In this document: piece by piece, positions 7,619 through 16,154 of the stretch
Layout of the letters: each line of letters starts with the position of its first letter
How positions within the stretch are numbered: the first letter of the stretch is position 1
Source: Chara braunii
Lineage: Eukaryota; Streptophyta; Charophyceae; Charales; Characeae
Assembly (NCBI GenBank): GCA_003427395.1
Contig: BFEA01000260.1
Coordinates: 1,642,573 to 1,662,831, forward strand
Reading direction: 5' to 3'
DNA length: 20,259 nucleotides
Notes under the pieces: model-generated
What the model saw: only the letters and a program-made list of their open reading frames with translations
The model's database searches: none
What the model was told of the DNA's origin: nothing
Position numbers and translations under genes: made by a program

Positions 7619-9553
7619 GGCGAGGTCGGAGAGGAAGACGAAGGGCAGGAGGGAGAGAGCGGAGAGAGAGTTAGATCGTCGTCGTTCTCCTCGCTTCCGG
7701 AGGAGGGAGAGGGAGGAAGATGAGAGGGAGGAAGAGGACGAAGGTAGGAGGTATGTCGGACGATGGGGACAGAGCTATGGCTGGCACTAGCCTCAGGCGC
7801 GATGCGCACTGTGTTGGCGCCGTTAGGACCGAGCTCGACAACACGAAAGCAGCCAGAGAATTTGGGAGCGAGTTTCTGGTCGCGTGCACATTTACGTACC
7901 TGCACCAGGTCCCCTAATTTATATTGATGCTGGGGCCCAGCATTTCCATTCCGAGCCTCGTAGCTACGGACCTGCCTACCGTGGGTCAAATCGGTCATCC
8001 TTTCCCTTTTTCGGGCCAGCTTCGGGACGGCCCACTCCATTAGTTTGGTGTACCTTTTGGTCTTGGCCTTGAGGGCTGCACGCGTGTCTCTGCCCCTTGC
8101 TTCGACAATTTCCGAGTTACCCCGGTAATCGACACAGGGGAGGCTATTAGTACGAAGCTGAAAAGGGGTAAACCCCGTGGACTCGTGAGGGGTGGCCCGG
8201 TGGATCCCGACGATCTGATATACGATCTCGGGTCATGGACGCGTGTCGTGTGCCGCTAAATTCCTGCGTAGGGCGGTTTTAATCATACGGTTGGCATTCT
8301 CAGCCAACCTGTTCGACTGGGACACGTGGGGTGTCGTATGTCGGAGCGTGACGCACCTTCGTGCGAGCAGTTCCTCTACTTCTCCCTTAAATTCGGACCC
8401 ATTGTCGGTTAGAATTTCTTCCGTATCTAGATGGGTATAGAGGAACCGTTCGATATACATGGCTATTTCTGCGGCTTTTCGGTTCTTACAGAGATAGACC
8501 TCGATGTACTTGGAAAAATGGTCTATTAACACTAATAGGATTGAATATTCACAGCGGTTTAGGCCAGGTGGCACGTCGATATCGGTTGTGTCCATACTGA
8601 CTCGCTTGAAGGGGCGCTCTATTTCCGTTGGTACTATTGTGTTTGGTCCNCGTATTGGGGNNNGATCAACGGCACAAACCAGACAGTTGGCGNCAATGTA
8701 TCTGACATCATCTCGTATGTTGGACCATAACCATCGGTTCTGGTCTATAGCTGGCTCCGTGACACGTATCGCGAAATGAGCGGCCTGTTCTTCGTGAGTC
8801 GATCGGATTCAATCATATCTCTGGAATGGATGGGGAACCGTCATCCACGACCCCGATCCGTCAGTTTTACGCTTCTCCAAATGCCCGTTGATCCACCGAT
8901 AGTCCCGAGATCTCTCGGTTGCCCTATGTCTGTCGTGTTTGGTGAGGTGTCCCAATGATAATCCCACTAATTTCGCCAATAAAATTTTATCCGCCCAAAC
9001 CTCCGCTCGTCGGATTTTTTTCGTCGTATTCAAGGTCGTCCGTACGGGCGGCCTCGAATCGAACCTTCGTGGGGAGCTTGTTCGTTCTACACAGGGGGCA
9101 CCTCCATTCCTTGCTACTCGTCCGATATCGAACGCAGGCCCCGTGCGCACGATTGACACACGTGGCACATTCTACCCAATCGACAAACCCAGTTTCGAAA
9201 GGATGACAATCAACCCCATAAACCCGTCCAATACACGTACAAAAATAGCAGAATTTATCGGGGAGGGTGGCAAAGAAAGCTGAGGAAGTGAGAGGGGCAG
9301 AATTAGTAGGAGAAGAAGGGGTTGCAAAGACAGGTGGAGTAGTCATAATGACAGAGGAGGAGGGATGAGAACGAATTGTGGAGAGGGTAGAACAGACAAA
9401 TTGGTCCTCATGTCACTTACTGTTTCGACAAGATCTCCACTTGGCCGTACCGAGGTCCAACCTTTTGTTCGGGTTTGTTCCACGGGATCACCTCCTCACT
9501 CTTCAGAAATTTCTCAGGCCGGTGCAGTCGTGTCAATCCATCCGCATTCCCGT
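7477..9553 (-). pseudogene. Degraded pol: RNase H tail, PHD finger, integrase
   Basis: At 9553-9417 the RNase H end is recognisable by GNADGLTR. Next, in another frame, comes a segment opening near 9410 that holds the PHD-like finger (9089-9250). A shift at the A7 run near 9006-9012 leads into the integrase frame, which then stays the same down to 7477. Its parts are: an HHCC finger, H-x5-H (THEEQAAH, about 8780-8800) and CLVC (about 8680); the core with Asp in MDTTDI, Asp in TDNGSEF and Glu in RLAENAN; an H-ESTGFTPFQL motif near 8150; and a C-terminal domain with GDLVQVRK and KFSGCFRVVELGP. Stops: TGA at 9413-9415, 8809-8811 (just before the HHCC finger) and 8233-8235 (where a Trp is normally found). 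Ambiguous bases at 8650, 8661-8663 and 8693. Confidence 0.85.
9089..9250 (-). other. PHD-type C4HC3 zinc finger domain
   Basis: Within the 119-residue open frame 8987-9346 the ligands are C33-x2-C36-x23-C60-x2-C63-x4-H68-x2-C71-x11-C83-x2-C86, with the typical Trp two residues before the last pair (WRCPLC). The C4HC3 order identifies PHD rather than RING. The second loop is slightly longer, and the stretch before the last pair slightly shorter, than the usual PHD ranges, and two extra Cys (38 and 47) lie in the first loop. PHD fingers in chromatin proteins read histone H3 tails; a role in choosing insertion sites is an inference. Confidence 0.75.
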
Positions 9554-10059
9554 TGTCGGGGCAAAAACCCTGACAAGGGTATTTGCCGGGGGACTTTTTG
9601 AGGAGTTGAAGGACTTGATTAGACTGGCGTGCCAAAAGTTTATTCAGACTAAACCTATGACCGAGAAATTAAAAATTTTTAGACTTTGGTCCGGACGCGT
9701 CTAACGTCCGGAATAATTGTTTTATTTTATTATGCAAAAGTATGCGGACGTCTGAAATATTTGAGNTAGAATATTTTATAACACGCGGCCTACGGCCTCG
9801 TGATTTAGGGGTTTAGCGGGTGTAAAAAATGGTTGTGTCGTGCATGCCGTGCCGTCAGACGGTTGTCGTTTTAACGGCGGCTTGACTCGCCAACAGCAGT
9901 GTGGACGCAGGACCGCAAGGTTGTGCGCGGGGCTGTGCTGTTGCAAGTAAGGCCGCAGGGCCGCAAGCGGGGTCTGCACGGCCACAGGCAAGCAGAGCCT
10001 GTAGAGCCGCAGGCAGCCTGAGCCTGCAAAGCTGCGGCCTGGGCAGAAGTAACTGGGCG

Positions 10060-10427
10060 AGCTCTTCATAAAGAAGAGCTGCTCCTATCACTATCGTGAT
10101 AGGAGCTAGCCCAGTAGGTTTCAGCAGAAGACTCCTACCCCGCAGACACCGGGATCGAATCCAGCCGCGGTACCTCTGGGCCAGCTTCTTTATGGAGCTG
10201 CCCGCTGCAGATGCAGCAAAGCGCGGCCATTTTCGGCCGCGAGATCTTCAGATCTCACGGTTGAAAATAACCGCGCGGTTGCAGCGTGGCCCCTGCGCAA
10301 GGATAACACGCATAAATCGAAAAAATGGTCGAAAGTTTTTTTTTGAGTCCGTGTGGACTCGAACTCGGGTCTGTATTTCAACAGTTTGTGGGGGTACCGT
10401 TGACGTGACTGTTGGCTTTGAGCCAAC
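10060..10427. repeat. String of consecutive perfect hairpins in the LTR
   Basis: Stems without mismatch: AGCTCTTC/GAAGAGCT (10060-10080, loop 5) directly abutting GCTCCTATCAC/GTGATAGGAGC (10081-10106, loop 4); GCTGC/GCAGC (10204-10217); CGCGGCC/GGCCGCG (10222-10241) sharing its last base with GAGATCT/AGATCTC (10241-10256, loop 2); the 12-bp palindrome AACCGCGCGGTT (10269-10280); GAGTCC/GGACTC (10345-10360); GTTGGCT/AGCCAAC (10411-10427, loop 3). The density is far above that of the coding DNA nearby. Several could form in RNA as well as in DNA. Confidence 0.88.
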
Positions 10428-10448
10428 GAAAAAAAAAAAAAAAAAAAA
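10096..10448 (+). repeat. Possible tRNA-derived SINE-like unit with Pol III boxes and A20 tail
   Basis: TAGCCCAGTAGG (10107-10118) fits the A-box consensus TRGCNNAGYNGG, and GGATCGAATCC (10152-10162) fits the B box GGTTCGANTCC at 10 of 11 positions, 33 bp further on. Sequence continues to a run of 20 As (10429-10448), a layout typical of SINEs. Against it: the T-stem does not pair fully, no convincing flanking target-site duplication is visible, and the boxes sit in a hairpin-rich stretch. The visible 3' LTR stops before the equivalent position, so whether it is part of the LTR or an insertion is open. Confidence 0.45.
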
Positions 10449-10560
10449 GGACATGACTGTGACCGACTGTTTCGTTGGACTTCCACCAACTCATCAGGAG
10501 GTTGAACCTCGACAGTCACCTCGGTTCCTGAATCTGGCACCGAGGGTGGCCACATTCAGG

Positions 10561-10661
10561 GTAGATAGATAGATAAGTACAGAGAGAAAGAGAAAGAGAG
10601 AAAAGAAAAAAAAAAAAAAACAGAAAAAAAAAAACCAAAACAAAACAAAACAAAACAAAAC
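10561..10661 (+). repeat. Simple-repeat cluster (GATA, GA, poly-A, CAAAA)
   Basis: In order: about three GATA units, a GA-rich stretch (GAGAGAAAGAGAAAGAGAG), poly-A runs around 10608-10632 broken by CAG, then five AAAAC units ending at about 10661. It could be the decayed tail of a retroposon or simple slippage. Nothing coding. Confidence 0.85.
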
Positions 10662-11581
10662 ATTTTACGTAGTCAAGATTGCCGGATGGATAGTATTCGG
10701 ATTACCCCAATGATATCACTATCATGCGTCATGCATTGAGGGGTAATCAACCACATAAAGACACAAGGATGGATGAAAATAAGACATCTGGAAAATGGCA
10801 GAGGAGGGAGTGAANGGGACTAAAGATGGATACGCCATCATTCATGGAACGAAAAGAGTAATTATTACCCAGGAGGATAAAGCGACTAACAAAATATCGT
10901 TGCTCTTCCAGAACTAGCCGCATGAGATGTAAGGAAAATGTAGTTAAATAATTAAGGCTATAAAAATTTCTCCCTAAATTTTGTTTTCAAACAAGTTGGG
11001 AGTGACAACGTTAAAGCCTCCAGTCATGTAAGTTGAGGATGAAAATACTTTTGACCGACCANCTCATCAAGTCAGTGAATAAGATTGCGTAATTTTGTAT
11101 AGTGTTTTTTTTTTTATCACCAAGGGACTAAGGATCGATCTTCACGCATGGTTGAGCCGTCCTANTCGACCGGCGTGCGTTTCATACTTAGGAGGTCAGC
11201 GCCCTAAGGAACGAACGACGTCCGGNTCCACCTGGCGTTAACCAAGCGTCTCCTATNCTNCAGCGAAACGAGCAAACGCCCTCGNNTGACCTACCTCTGC
11301 AAGTGCATATGAAAACTTTCGCATGTGGGNCAGTAGCTCGGTAGGGATACGCCCCTAAGGGTGGTGACGGCCCCTTAGGGAAGTAAGCTTATGCCTCACG
11401 GGAACCTATCCTGTCGTAGGGGACCGCGGGATGTACTGTTGACGCACCCGGCTAGAGCGGCGAAGGGACGATGCAACCGCGTCCGTCTCGGCGGTTCGCA
11501 GGATTATTATGCGTCGTTCCTAAGTTGTCTCTTGATTGGGTTTGTTTGGGTTGCTTGACTCTTGCGTGACGTAGCCGGGAG

Positions 11582-11603
11582 GGCCCTCGTTCGCGCGAGG
11601 GCC
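11582..11603. repeat. Terminal hairpin near the LTR end
   Basis: GGCCCTCG, loop TTCGCG, CGAGGGCC: 8-bp perfect stem, 13 bp before the LTR/internal boundary at 11616. Confidence 0.8.
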
Positions 11604-11618
11604 GATGCGCGCGACAGG

Positions 11619-11637
11619 TGGCGCCGTTGCCGGGGAT
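11619..11637 (+). other. Primer-binding site, tRNA-Asp type
   Basis: TGGCGCCGTTGCCGGGGAT is complementary to the 3' end, including CCA, of plant tRNA-Asp(GTC) as I remember it (…ATCCCCGGCAACGGCGCCA). It begins two bases after the LTR terminal CA, which is the expected place for minus-strand priming. The PBS partly lies in a stem, GCCGTT (11622-11627) pairing with AACGGC downstream. Known plant elements of the Athila/Tat group use a PBS of this kind; family placement by PBS alone is weak. Confidence 0.85.
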
Positions 11638-11817
11638 AACGGCAAATTACCGTTGTCCCTAGCGGAACGACACTCGGGTGGGTGATGGAATGAAAAGTTT
11701 TTTTTCTTTGTTTGTCTGACCTTAGGAATAGTTAGTGATTTGATCCCAAAAGGAAAAGAAAGACAGGGGGAAGAGAAATTGTCTCTAGAAGGCTGACTAA
11801 GTTTTAAATGTGTTGTT

Positions 11818-13089
11818 ATGACAAGGTCATCCAAGATGGCTGAGGAAGCACATCTTTCCCCGAACAACAACAACAACCAGGATGATCGGAGGAATGATAT
11901 CAGAGAATTGGCGAGAGTAATTCAGCAATCCCAGAAAAAGCAGTTTCCAAAGGTTGATGTTCCCCTTTTTGATGGGAATAATGCGTCGGGGTGGGCAGAT
12001 AAGTTCGAACAAGCAGGGAGCTGTTACGAATGGTCAGATGAAAAAATGTTGCGGATGGTGAAGAGGTACTGCAAGGTTGAGTATAGGGATGAGGTGGGAG
12101 AATTGGTACAAAATTCGTGAAGTTGAAAGGAATTTAAGGAGAAGCTATTAGAAAAGTATCAATTGGGGGATCAATTGCTAGATTTGGCTGACTTGCGGAA
12201 GATTAGTCGACGAAGCTTTGGTACGACAAAGCAATTCCTTACGGAATTTGAGCGGGGGGCGCGATTAGTCCCCGATCTTTCAGATAAGGATAGTTGTCTC
12301 ATCTTCGTGGATAATTTCACGGAGGTGGAACAGTGAAAGTTGGTAAAAGGGATGTAGCAGCGATACGACTGGCCAAAGATACGGGAGAACTTGTTGGCAG
12401 GGAACTTTGACCAGATCCTCTATCATCTACTGAAGCAGCAGAAGGAGGATCGGGAAAGAGTGCATTTAGGGGCAGATAAAGACAAAGAGGTCTACAAGAC
12501 CTTAGCAGAAATGAAGGAAATGATGGCTGATATGAGAGAGGAATGGTTGAAGTTCCAAGTATTGGCGGCCAAGGTGAGTAAAGGAAAGAGAAATGGGAAA
12601 GAGCATGTTGTTGAGGAGAGCAGCAGTGGGAGTGAAAGCGAGGAGGAGGAAGAGTCTCCTCGAAAGTTGACCAAGGCTGAGAGGAAGGCCTTGAATCAAA
12701 TACGAGGAGGACAGGGAACGTCTCAAAAAACGGGGAGAAACTAGCAGGGATGGAGTAAATGAAAATGGGGATCGGCAAGTTGGCCAGGGACAACAGAGCC
12801 AAGTCAGGAGGCCCAGCCTCAAGGTGGTCGAGGTTGTGGAAGAGGCCGCGGGAATGGTGGTGGTCGAGGAAATTGGCAGGAATATGTTTGCAAATATTGT
12901 GACATGAAAGGCCACATTGTTCGTTTCTGTCAAATCCTCGCGAAAGACGAAAAGGATCAAATTGTTTTCACAACTATTCGAGGCGAAGTCTTTGACTTCG
13001 AGGGGAATCTTATTGATTCCAACATTGAAGGGGGGATGAGGAAGGAAGCCTTCCGACGGATGGGCCGTCCTTTGCCTGCCACGTTCTGA
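11818..13089 (+). pseudogene. gag (capsid and CCHC zinc knuckle), interrupted by stops
   Basis: The first in-frame ATG is at 11818; a second at 11836 has a better Kozak context (AAGATGG). One frame runs through the whole region. It holds an Asn-rich N-terminus, a capsid-like part (PLFDGNNASGWADKFEQAG, W and L spacing as in retrotransposon gag), a helical charged segment (about 12391-12570), an acidic Ser/Glu linker (about 12610-12660), an Arg/Gly-rich stretch (about 12825-12880) and one zinc knuckle C-x2-C-x4-H-x4-C (12889-12930, CKYCDMKGHIVRFC). Stops in this frame: TGA at 12118, 12124, 12334, 12760 and 13087; TAG at 12355 and 12742. No shift is needed, which points to decay by point mutation. 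The frame continues past the last stop into the next segment. Confidence 0.85.
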
Positions 13090-13935
13090 CTAGCCTCGCC
13101 AGAAGAGGCCAATCTTTTTGAGTTGGAGGAGGCGATGACTTCCTTAGAAGTCTGTGATTGTAAAGAAGAGGAATTGGAAGAAAAGAAGGAAGACATTGCT
13201 CGTCGAGCCCGGGAGGTGACCAGAAGATTGGGCAAGTGTCGGGACTCTATTGTCCGACTGTATGTTGATAAGGAGGAAGTTTGGCCCAATCTTCCAAATG
13301 TATTCCTCTTTGGGGGATCAAGCAGTGTGGGTCAGGATGGGTCAGCTTCTGCAAATGCTCCAACGCCAGGGGCAACATCATTGGTTCGACCAATGGTGAT
13401 GTCCCAACCTTTGCTTAAGCGAGGGACGCCAGTTATAATGGTACAGACCCGAAAGGGGAGGAAAATCGCACAATCTCAGCCTGCGCCTGGCGAGAGTTCA
13501 AGGGGACCTCAGGAAAAGGAACCCATTCAGGTGGAAGACGAGGAAGATGAGGAGGATGAGAAACTACGGGCAGAGGACGAGCAACAGGCGAGGCAAAGGG
13601 CCATGGAAAAGAACTTGGAGAAAGGGAAGGATGAGGTGGAAATAGAGGAGCCTCGAAATAGGAAGAATGTGTATACAATCCCGGTTGAGAAGGGGATTGA
13701 TTTCGAACAACTTGTGGATCAGATTTTGGAGAGTCAACGAGACTTGGTTACTCTTAAGAAAATTTTAGCTGTTTCGCCAAAACTCCATGAGGAGTTTAAG
13801 CAGCGCATGACCAGGAAAAGGGTTATGACAGTTAAGTTGAGTGAAATCATTCCTCCGGAGGCTAACTGGGCTCCTCTAGGGACAAAGATGGATTGGCGAT
13901 GCGTGGCTACGGGCCACATGAAGGTTCGAATTGGT
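13090..13935 (+). pseudogene. gag-pro linker region, unknown function
   Basis: The gag frame continues openly for about 280 codons after the TGA at 13087. The N-terminal part is strongly helical and charged (ELEEKKEDIARRAREVTRR, possible coiled coil, about 13160-13230). A Ser/Pro/Gly-rich middle follows, then an acidic stretch (VEDEEDEEDEKLRAEDEQQ, about 13530-13590), a basic and acidic helix, and a region with GIDFEQLVDQILESQRD (about 13690) leading into the protease. I recognise no named domain. The frame runs out at 13977, but the protease reading starts in another frame near 13935, so a 1-base shift lies there. Confidence 0.7.
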
Positions 13936-14583
13936 CTGGTGAATATTCTGTCTTTGTGGATGATGGGGCAGAGATGAATATAATGAGAGAAAGGCATGCG
14001 ATTGAGGCTGGTGTACAGATCAATCGCAATGATTGCGGGTTTCTGATTGGCGCCAGTGGTGCGTCTCCGTTCTGTGACACAACAAGTGGAGTGATGGTCA
14101 CCGTTGGGAAGGTCAAGGTGCGAACGTACTTTTACATATTACCGAAAGTGGAACATCAGGTGCTTCTTGGAAAATCATTCTTGTGCCGAACAGAGAGTTT
14201 CATAATCAACAAGCATGATGGCACCATGATTGTTGCATTGTGCAACCCGGTTTGTGGATATTATGAGGTGGTGCGGTGTGAAAATACTGGACCAGAAAAT
14301 TCTCGAAACCGGTTGAATCCCGAATCATTTACCTTCTTGGAATCTGAGAAGATGAGAAGGGAAAGAGAGTCAATTGAGGAAGAGGAGGATCCTCAAGAAT
14401 TCTCCTGAACTTTGCCAGATATCTCGCAGGCCATTGATTTCGCATCAACACACCCTGCGATTGATCCGACTTTGGTGCAGGCCCTTACTGAGGTTGTGGC
14501 CGAAGAGAGAGCTGAGGGGACTATGCACCTTGTTTATCGGCCGAATGATTTGCATATGGAAGAGTCTTTGCCATTGGCTAGGT
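13936..14583 (+). pseudogene. Aspartic protease (retropepsin-like)
   Basis: In the third frame: FVDDGAEMNIM around 13953-13985 is the catalytic Asp region, GASG lies near 14052, and LLGKSFL near 14163 corresponds to the conserved hydrophobic-hydrophobic-Gly motif in front of the C-terminal strand. The active site reads D-D-G-A where retropepsins normally have D-S/T-G-A. The frame stays open to a TGA at 14406, continues beyond it (ISQAIDFASTHPAIDP...), and is closed by TAA at about 14581. The protease would release gag and pol proteins from the polyprotein. The frameshift from the gag-linker frame may be a mutation or a recoding site; no clear slippery heptamer was seen at the junction. Confidence 0.75.
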
Positions 14584-14623
14584 AAGCGTCTTTTTTAGAG
14601 GAAGGAGGCTCAATGTTGGGTGA

Positions 14624-15730
14624 AAAAGGAAATATAAGAAAGTAGGCGAGAAAGCTCGGCCAGTACCCATTCTGATCTCTCAGGAGAAAGAAGTGTATTA
14701 TAAGGAGGAACGGAAGTGGATCAAAACAATGAGAGAAGAGGGTGAAAGAGGACCGTGTCGGTTAACAGAGGATAGAATCAAGGAGATGATCATTGGGGAA
14801 GATGGGGTTCTTACTAAGGAAGAAACCAACTTCTTCATTTACGTTATGAAGGGAACTCATCTGGCTTATGCCTTTGATGACGATAAGCGCGGAAGATTAG
14901 ACGTCGATATGGTTCCAATGATCAGGATCCATACGGTACCACATCAGCCGTGGAATGTAAGGGGTCCACGATATCCGAATCCAGAAGACCATTGAAAGCT
15001 TGTTGATTATCTCGATGGAAAGATTCGGACCAAAGTGGCTGATTATTCGTATGGGCCGTATGCGTCTCCTTGGTTCTGCTTTATTAAGTCGAACGAAGTT
15101 TTGCGATGGGTTCAGGATCTGCAGAAATTAAATTATGTGACGGTTCGTGATGCGGGCGGACTTCCGAACGCAGACCAACTCTCAGAATTTTGTGCAGGCA
15201 GACCCATCATCACCCTGATCGATTTGTATTCAGGGTATGATCAGTTCCCGCTGTATACAGCAGATCGGCCTATGACGGCGATGCACACGCGTCGGGGACT
15301 GCTTCATATGTGCGCGGCACCACAAGGTTGGACGAATGCCGTAGCAATCGTACAGAGATATATGATGAGGGTCATGCAGCCGCTTTGTCCGGACGTGACC
15401 TCTCCATATATTGATGATTTGGTCATCCCAGGACCTCGTGTCAAAGATGAGACTGAAGTGTTACCCAGCGTTTGAAAGTTCGTATGGGAACACATTAAGA
15501 ATGTGGAAAAGGTCCTGAGAAAATTGAAGGAGTATAACCTCACAACAAGTGGGGTGAAATCGAGGCATGGAATGAGGAAAGTGGTAATTTTGGGATCTCT
15601 TTGTGATGAAAAGGGTCGTCGACCAGATGCTAAGAAAACCAACAAAATCTTGGAATGGCCGACTCCTTTGAAATTTGTTACCGACGTTCAGAGCTTCCTT
15701 GGAACTTGCGGATTTTGGTGTATTTTTATC
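14624..15730 (+). pseudogene. Reverse transcriptase, first complete copy
   Basis: One frame from 14624 through the 15730 boundary. Recognisable parts: SPWFCFIKSN and RWVQDLQKLN (fingers/template grip), TLIDLYSGYDQFPL with the first catalytic Asp (about 15221), APQGWTNAVAIVQRYM, and YIDDLVIPGP with the two catalytic Asps (YIDD, about 15407-15418). The thumb/connection part (VEKVLRKLKEYNL, FLGTCGFW) follows. Stops: TGA at 14993 and 15473. The second stop is CGA in the duplicate copy, so it arose by a C-to-T change. The region before 14690 connects to the protease frame through a shift near 14581-14624. In an active element this domain copies the RNA into DNA in the cytoplasmic particle. Confidence 0.88.
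15307..15730 (+). repeat. 424-bp tandem duplication, copy A
   Basis: Starts TATGTGCGCGGCACC and ends GGTGTATTTTTATC. It is followed immediately by copy B with no spacer. Covers the RT palm after the primer-grip region, including YIDD, and the thumb. 424 is not a multiple of three, so the reading frame changes between copies. Confidence 0.97.
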
Positions 15731-16154
15731 TATGTGCGCGGCACCACAAGGTTGGACGAATGCCGTAGCAATCGTACAGAGATATATGATGAGGGTCATG
15801 CAGCCGCTTTGTCCGGACGTCACCTCTCCATATATTGATGATTTGGCCATCCCAGGACCTCGTGTCAAAGATGAGACTGAAGTGTTACCCAGCGTTCGAA
15901 AGTTCGTATAGGAACATATTAAGAATGTGGAAAAGGTCCTGAGAAAATTGAAGGAGTATAACCTCACAGCAAGTGGGGTGAAATCGAGGCATGGAATGAG
16001 GAAAGTGGTAATTTTGGGATTTCTTTGTGATGAAAAGGGTCGTCGACCAGATGCCAAGAAAACCAACAAAATCTTGGAATGACCGACTTCTTTGAAATCT
16101 GTTACCGACGTCCGGAGCTTCCTTGGAACTTGCGGATTTTGGTGTATTTTTATC
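15731..16154 (+). repeat. 424-bp tandem duplication, copy B (second YIDD)
   Basis: Aligns end to end with 15307-15730 with about 13 differences, 12 of them transitions. Here the RT frame is the third one; it keeps YIDDLAIPG and has CGA where copy A has TGA. It has its own stops: TAG at about 15909 (TGG in copy A) and TGA at about 16080 (TGG in copy A). The duplication is part of the reason this copy of the element cannot make a normal RT. Confidence 0.97.

Larger units (their letters stand above)
5571..9553 (-). mobile_element. Older Ty3/gypsy element, 3' part, interrupted by a younger insertion
   Basis: Read on the minus strand from 9553 downwards, this contains the C-terminal tail of RNase H, a PHD-like finger, integrase zinc finger, DDE core and C-terminal domain, and then one or two further ORFs. 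The order RNase H then integrase is the Ty3/gypsy order. The upstream part (gag, protease, RT and most of RNase H) is absent because the plus-strand element begins at 9554; it should resume beyond the right edge of the window. The proposed 3' LTR start is TGTCGGGACT, read leftwards from 5575. It resembles the TGTCGGGG start of the other element and folds as TCGGGACT/AGTCCCGA, but no polypurine tract precedes it and the other LTR end is not found. Confidence 0.75.
9554..11616 (+). repeat. 5' LTR (2063 bp)
   Basis: The left end is fixed by alignment with 19891 onwards: sequences match from TGTCGGGGCAAAAACCC and are unrelated before it. The right end is set by GCGCGACA at 11609-11616, two bases before the primer-binding site; TGTCG and CGACA are inverted. 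Across the 346 bp that can be compared, about 11 substitutions separate the LTRs, 8 of them transitions. A 22-bp segment plus one T present in the 3' LTR is missing here near 9593. Candidate TATA-like sequence TTTTATAA lies at about 9774-9781. It contains perfect hairpins at 9690-9712, 11353-11380 and 11582-11603, and ambiguous bases at 9766, 10815, 11062, 11165, 11226, 11257, 11260, 11285-11286 and 11330. Confidence 0.9.

Noticed and set aside
10345-10427. Possible tRNA gene on the minus strand (AGTTCGAGTCC resembles a B box)
   Set aside because: The T-stem does not pair, no acceptor stem partner is present, and the sequence is better explained by the GAGTCC/GGACTC hairpin.
10096-10572. 158-codon open frame inside the 5' LTR
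   Set aside because: It crosses hairpins and an A20 run, has no recognisable domain and lies in the LTR.
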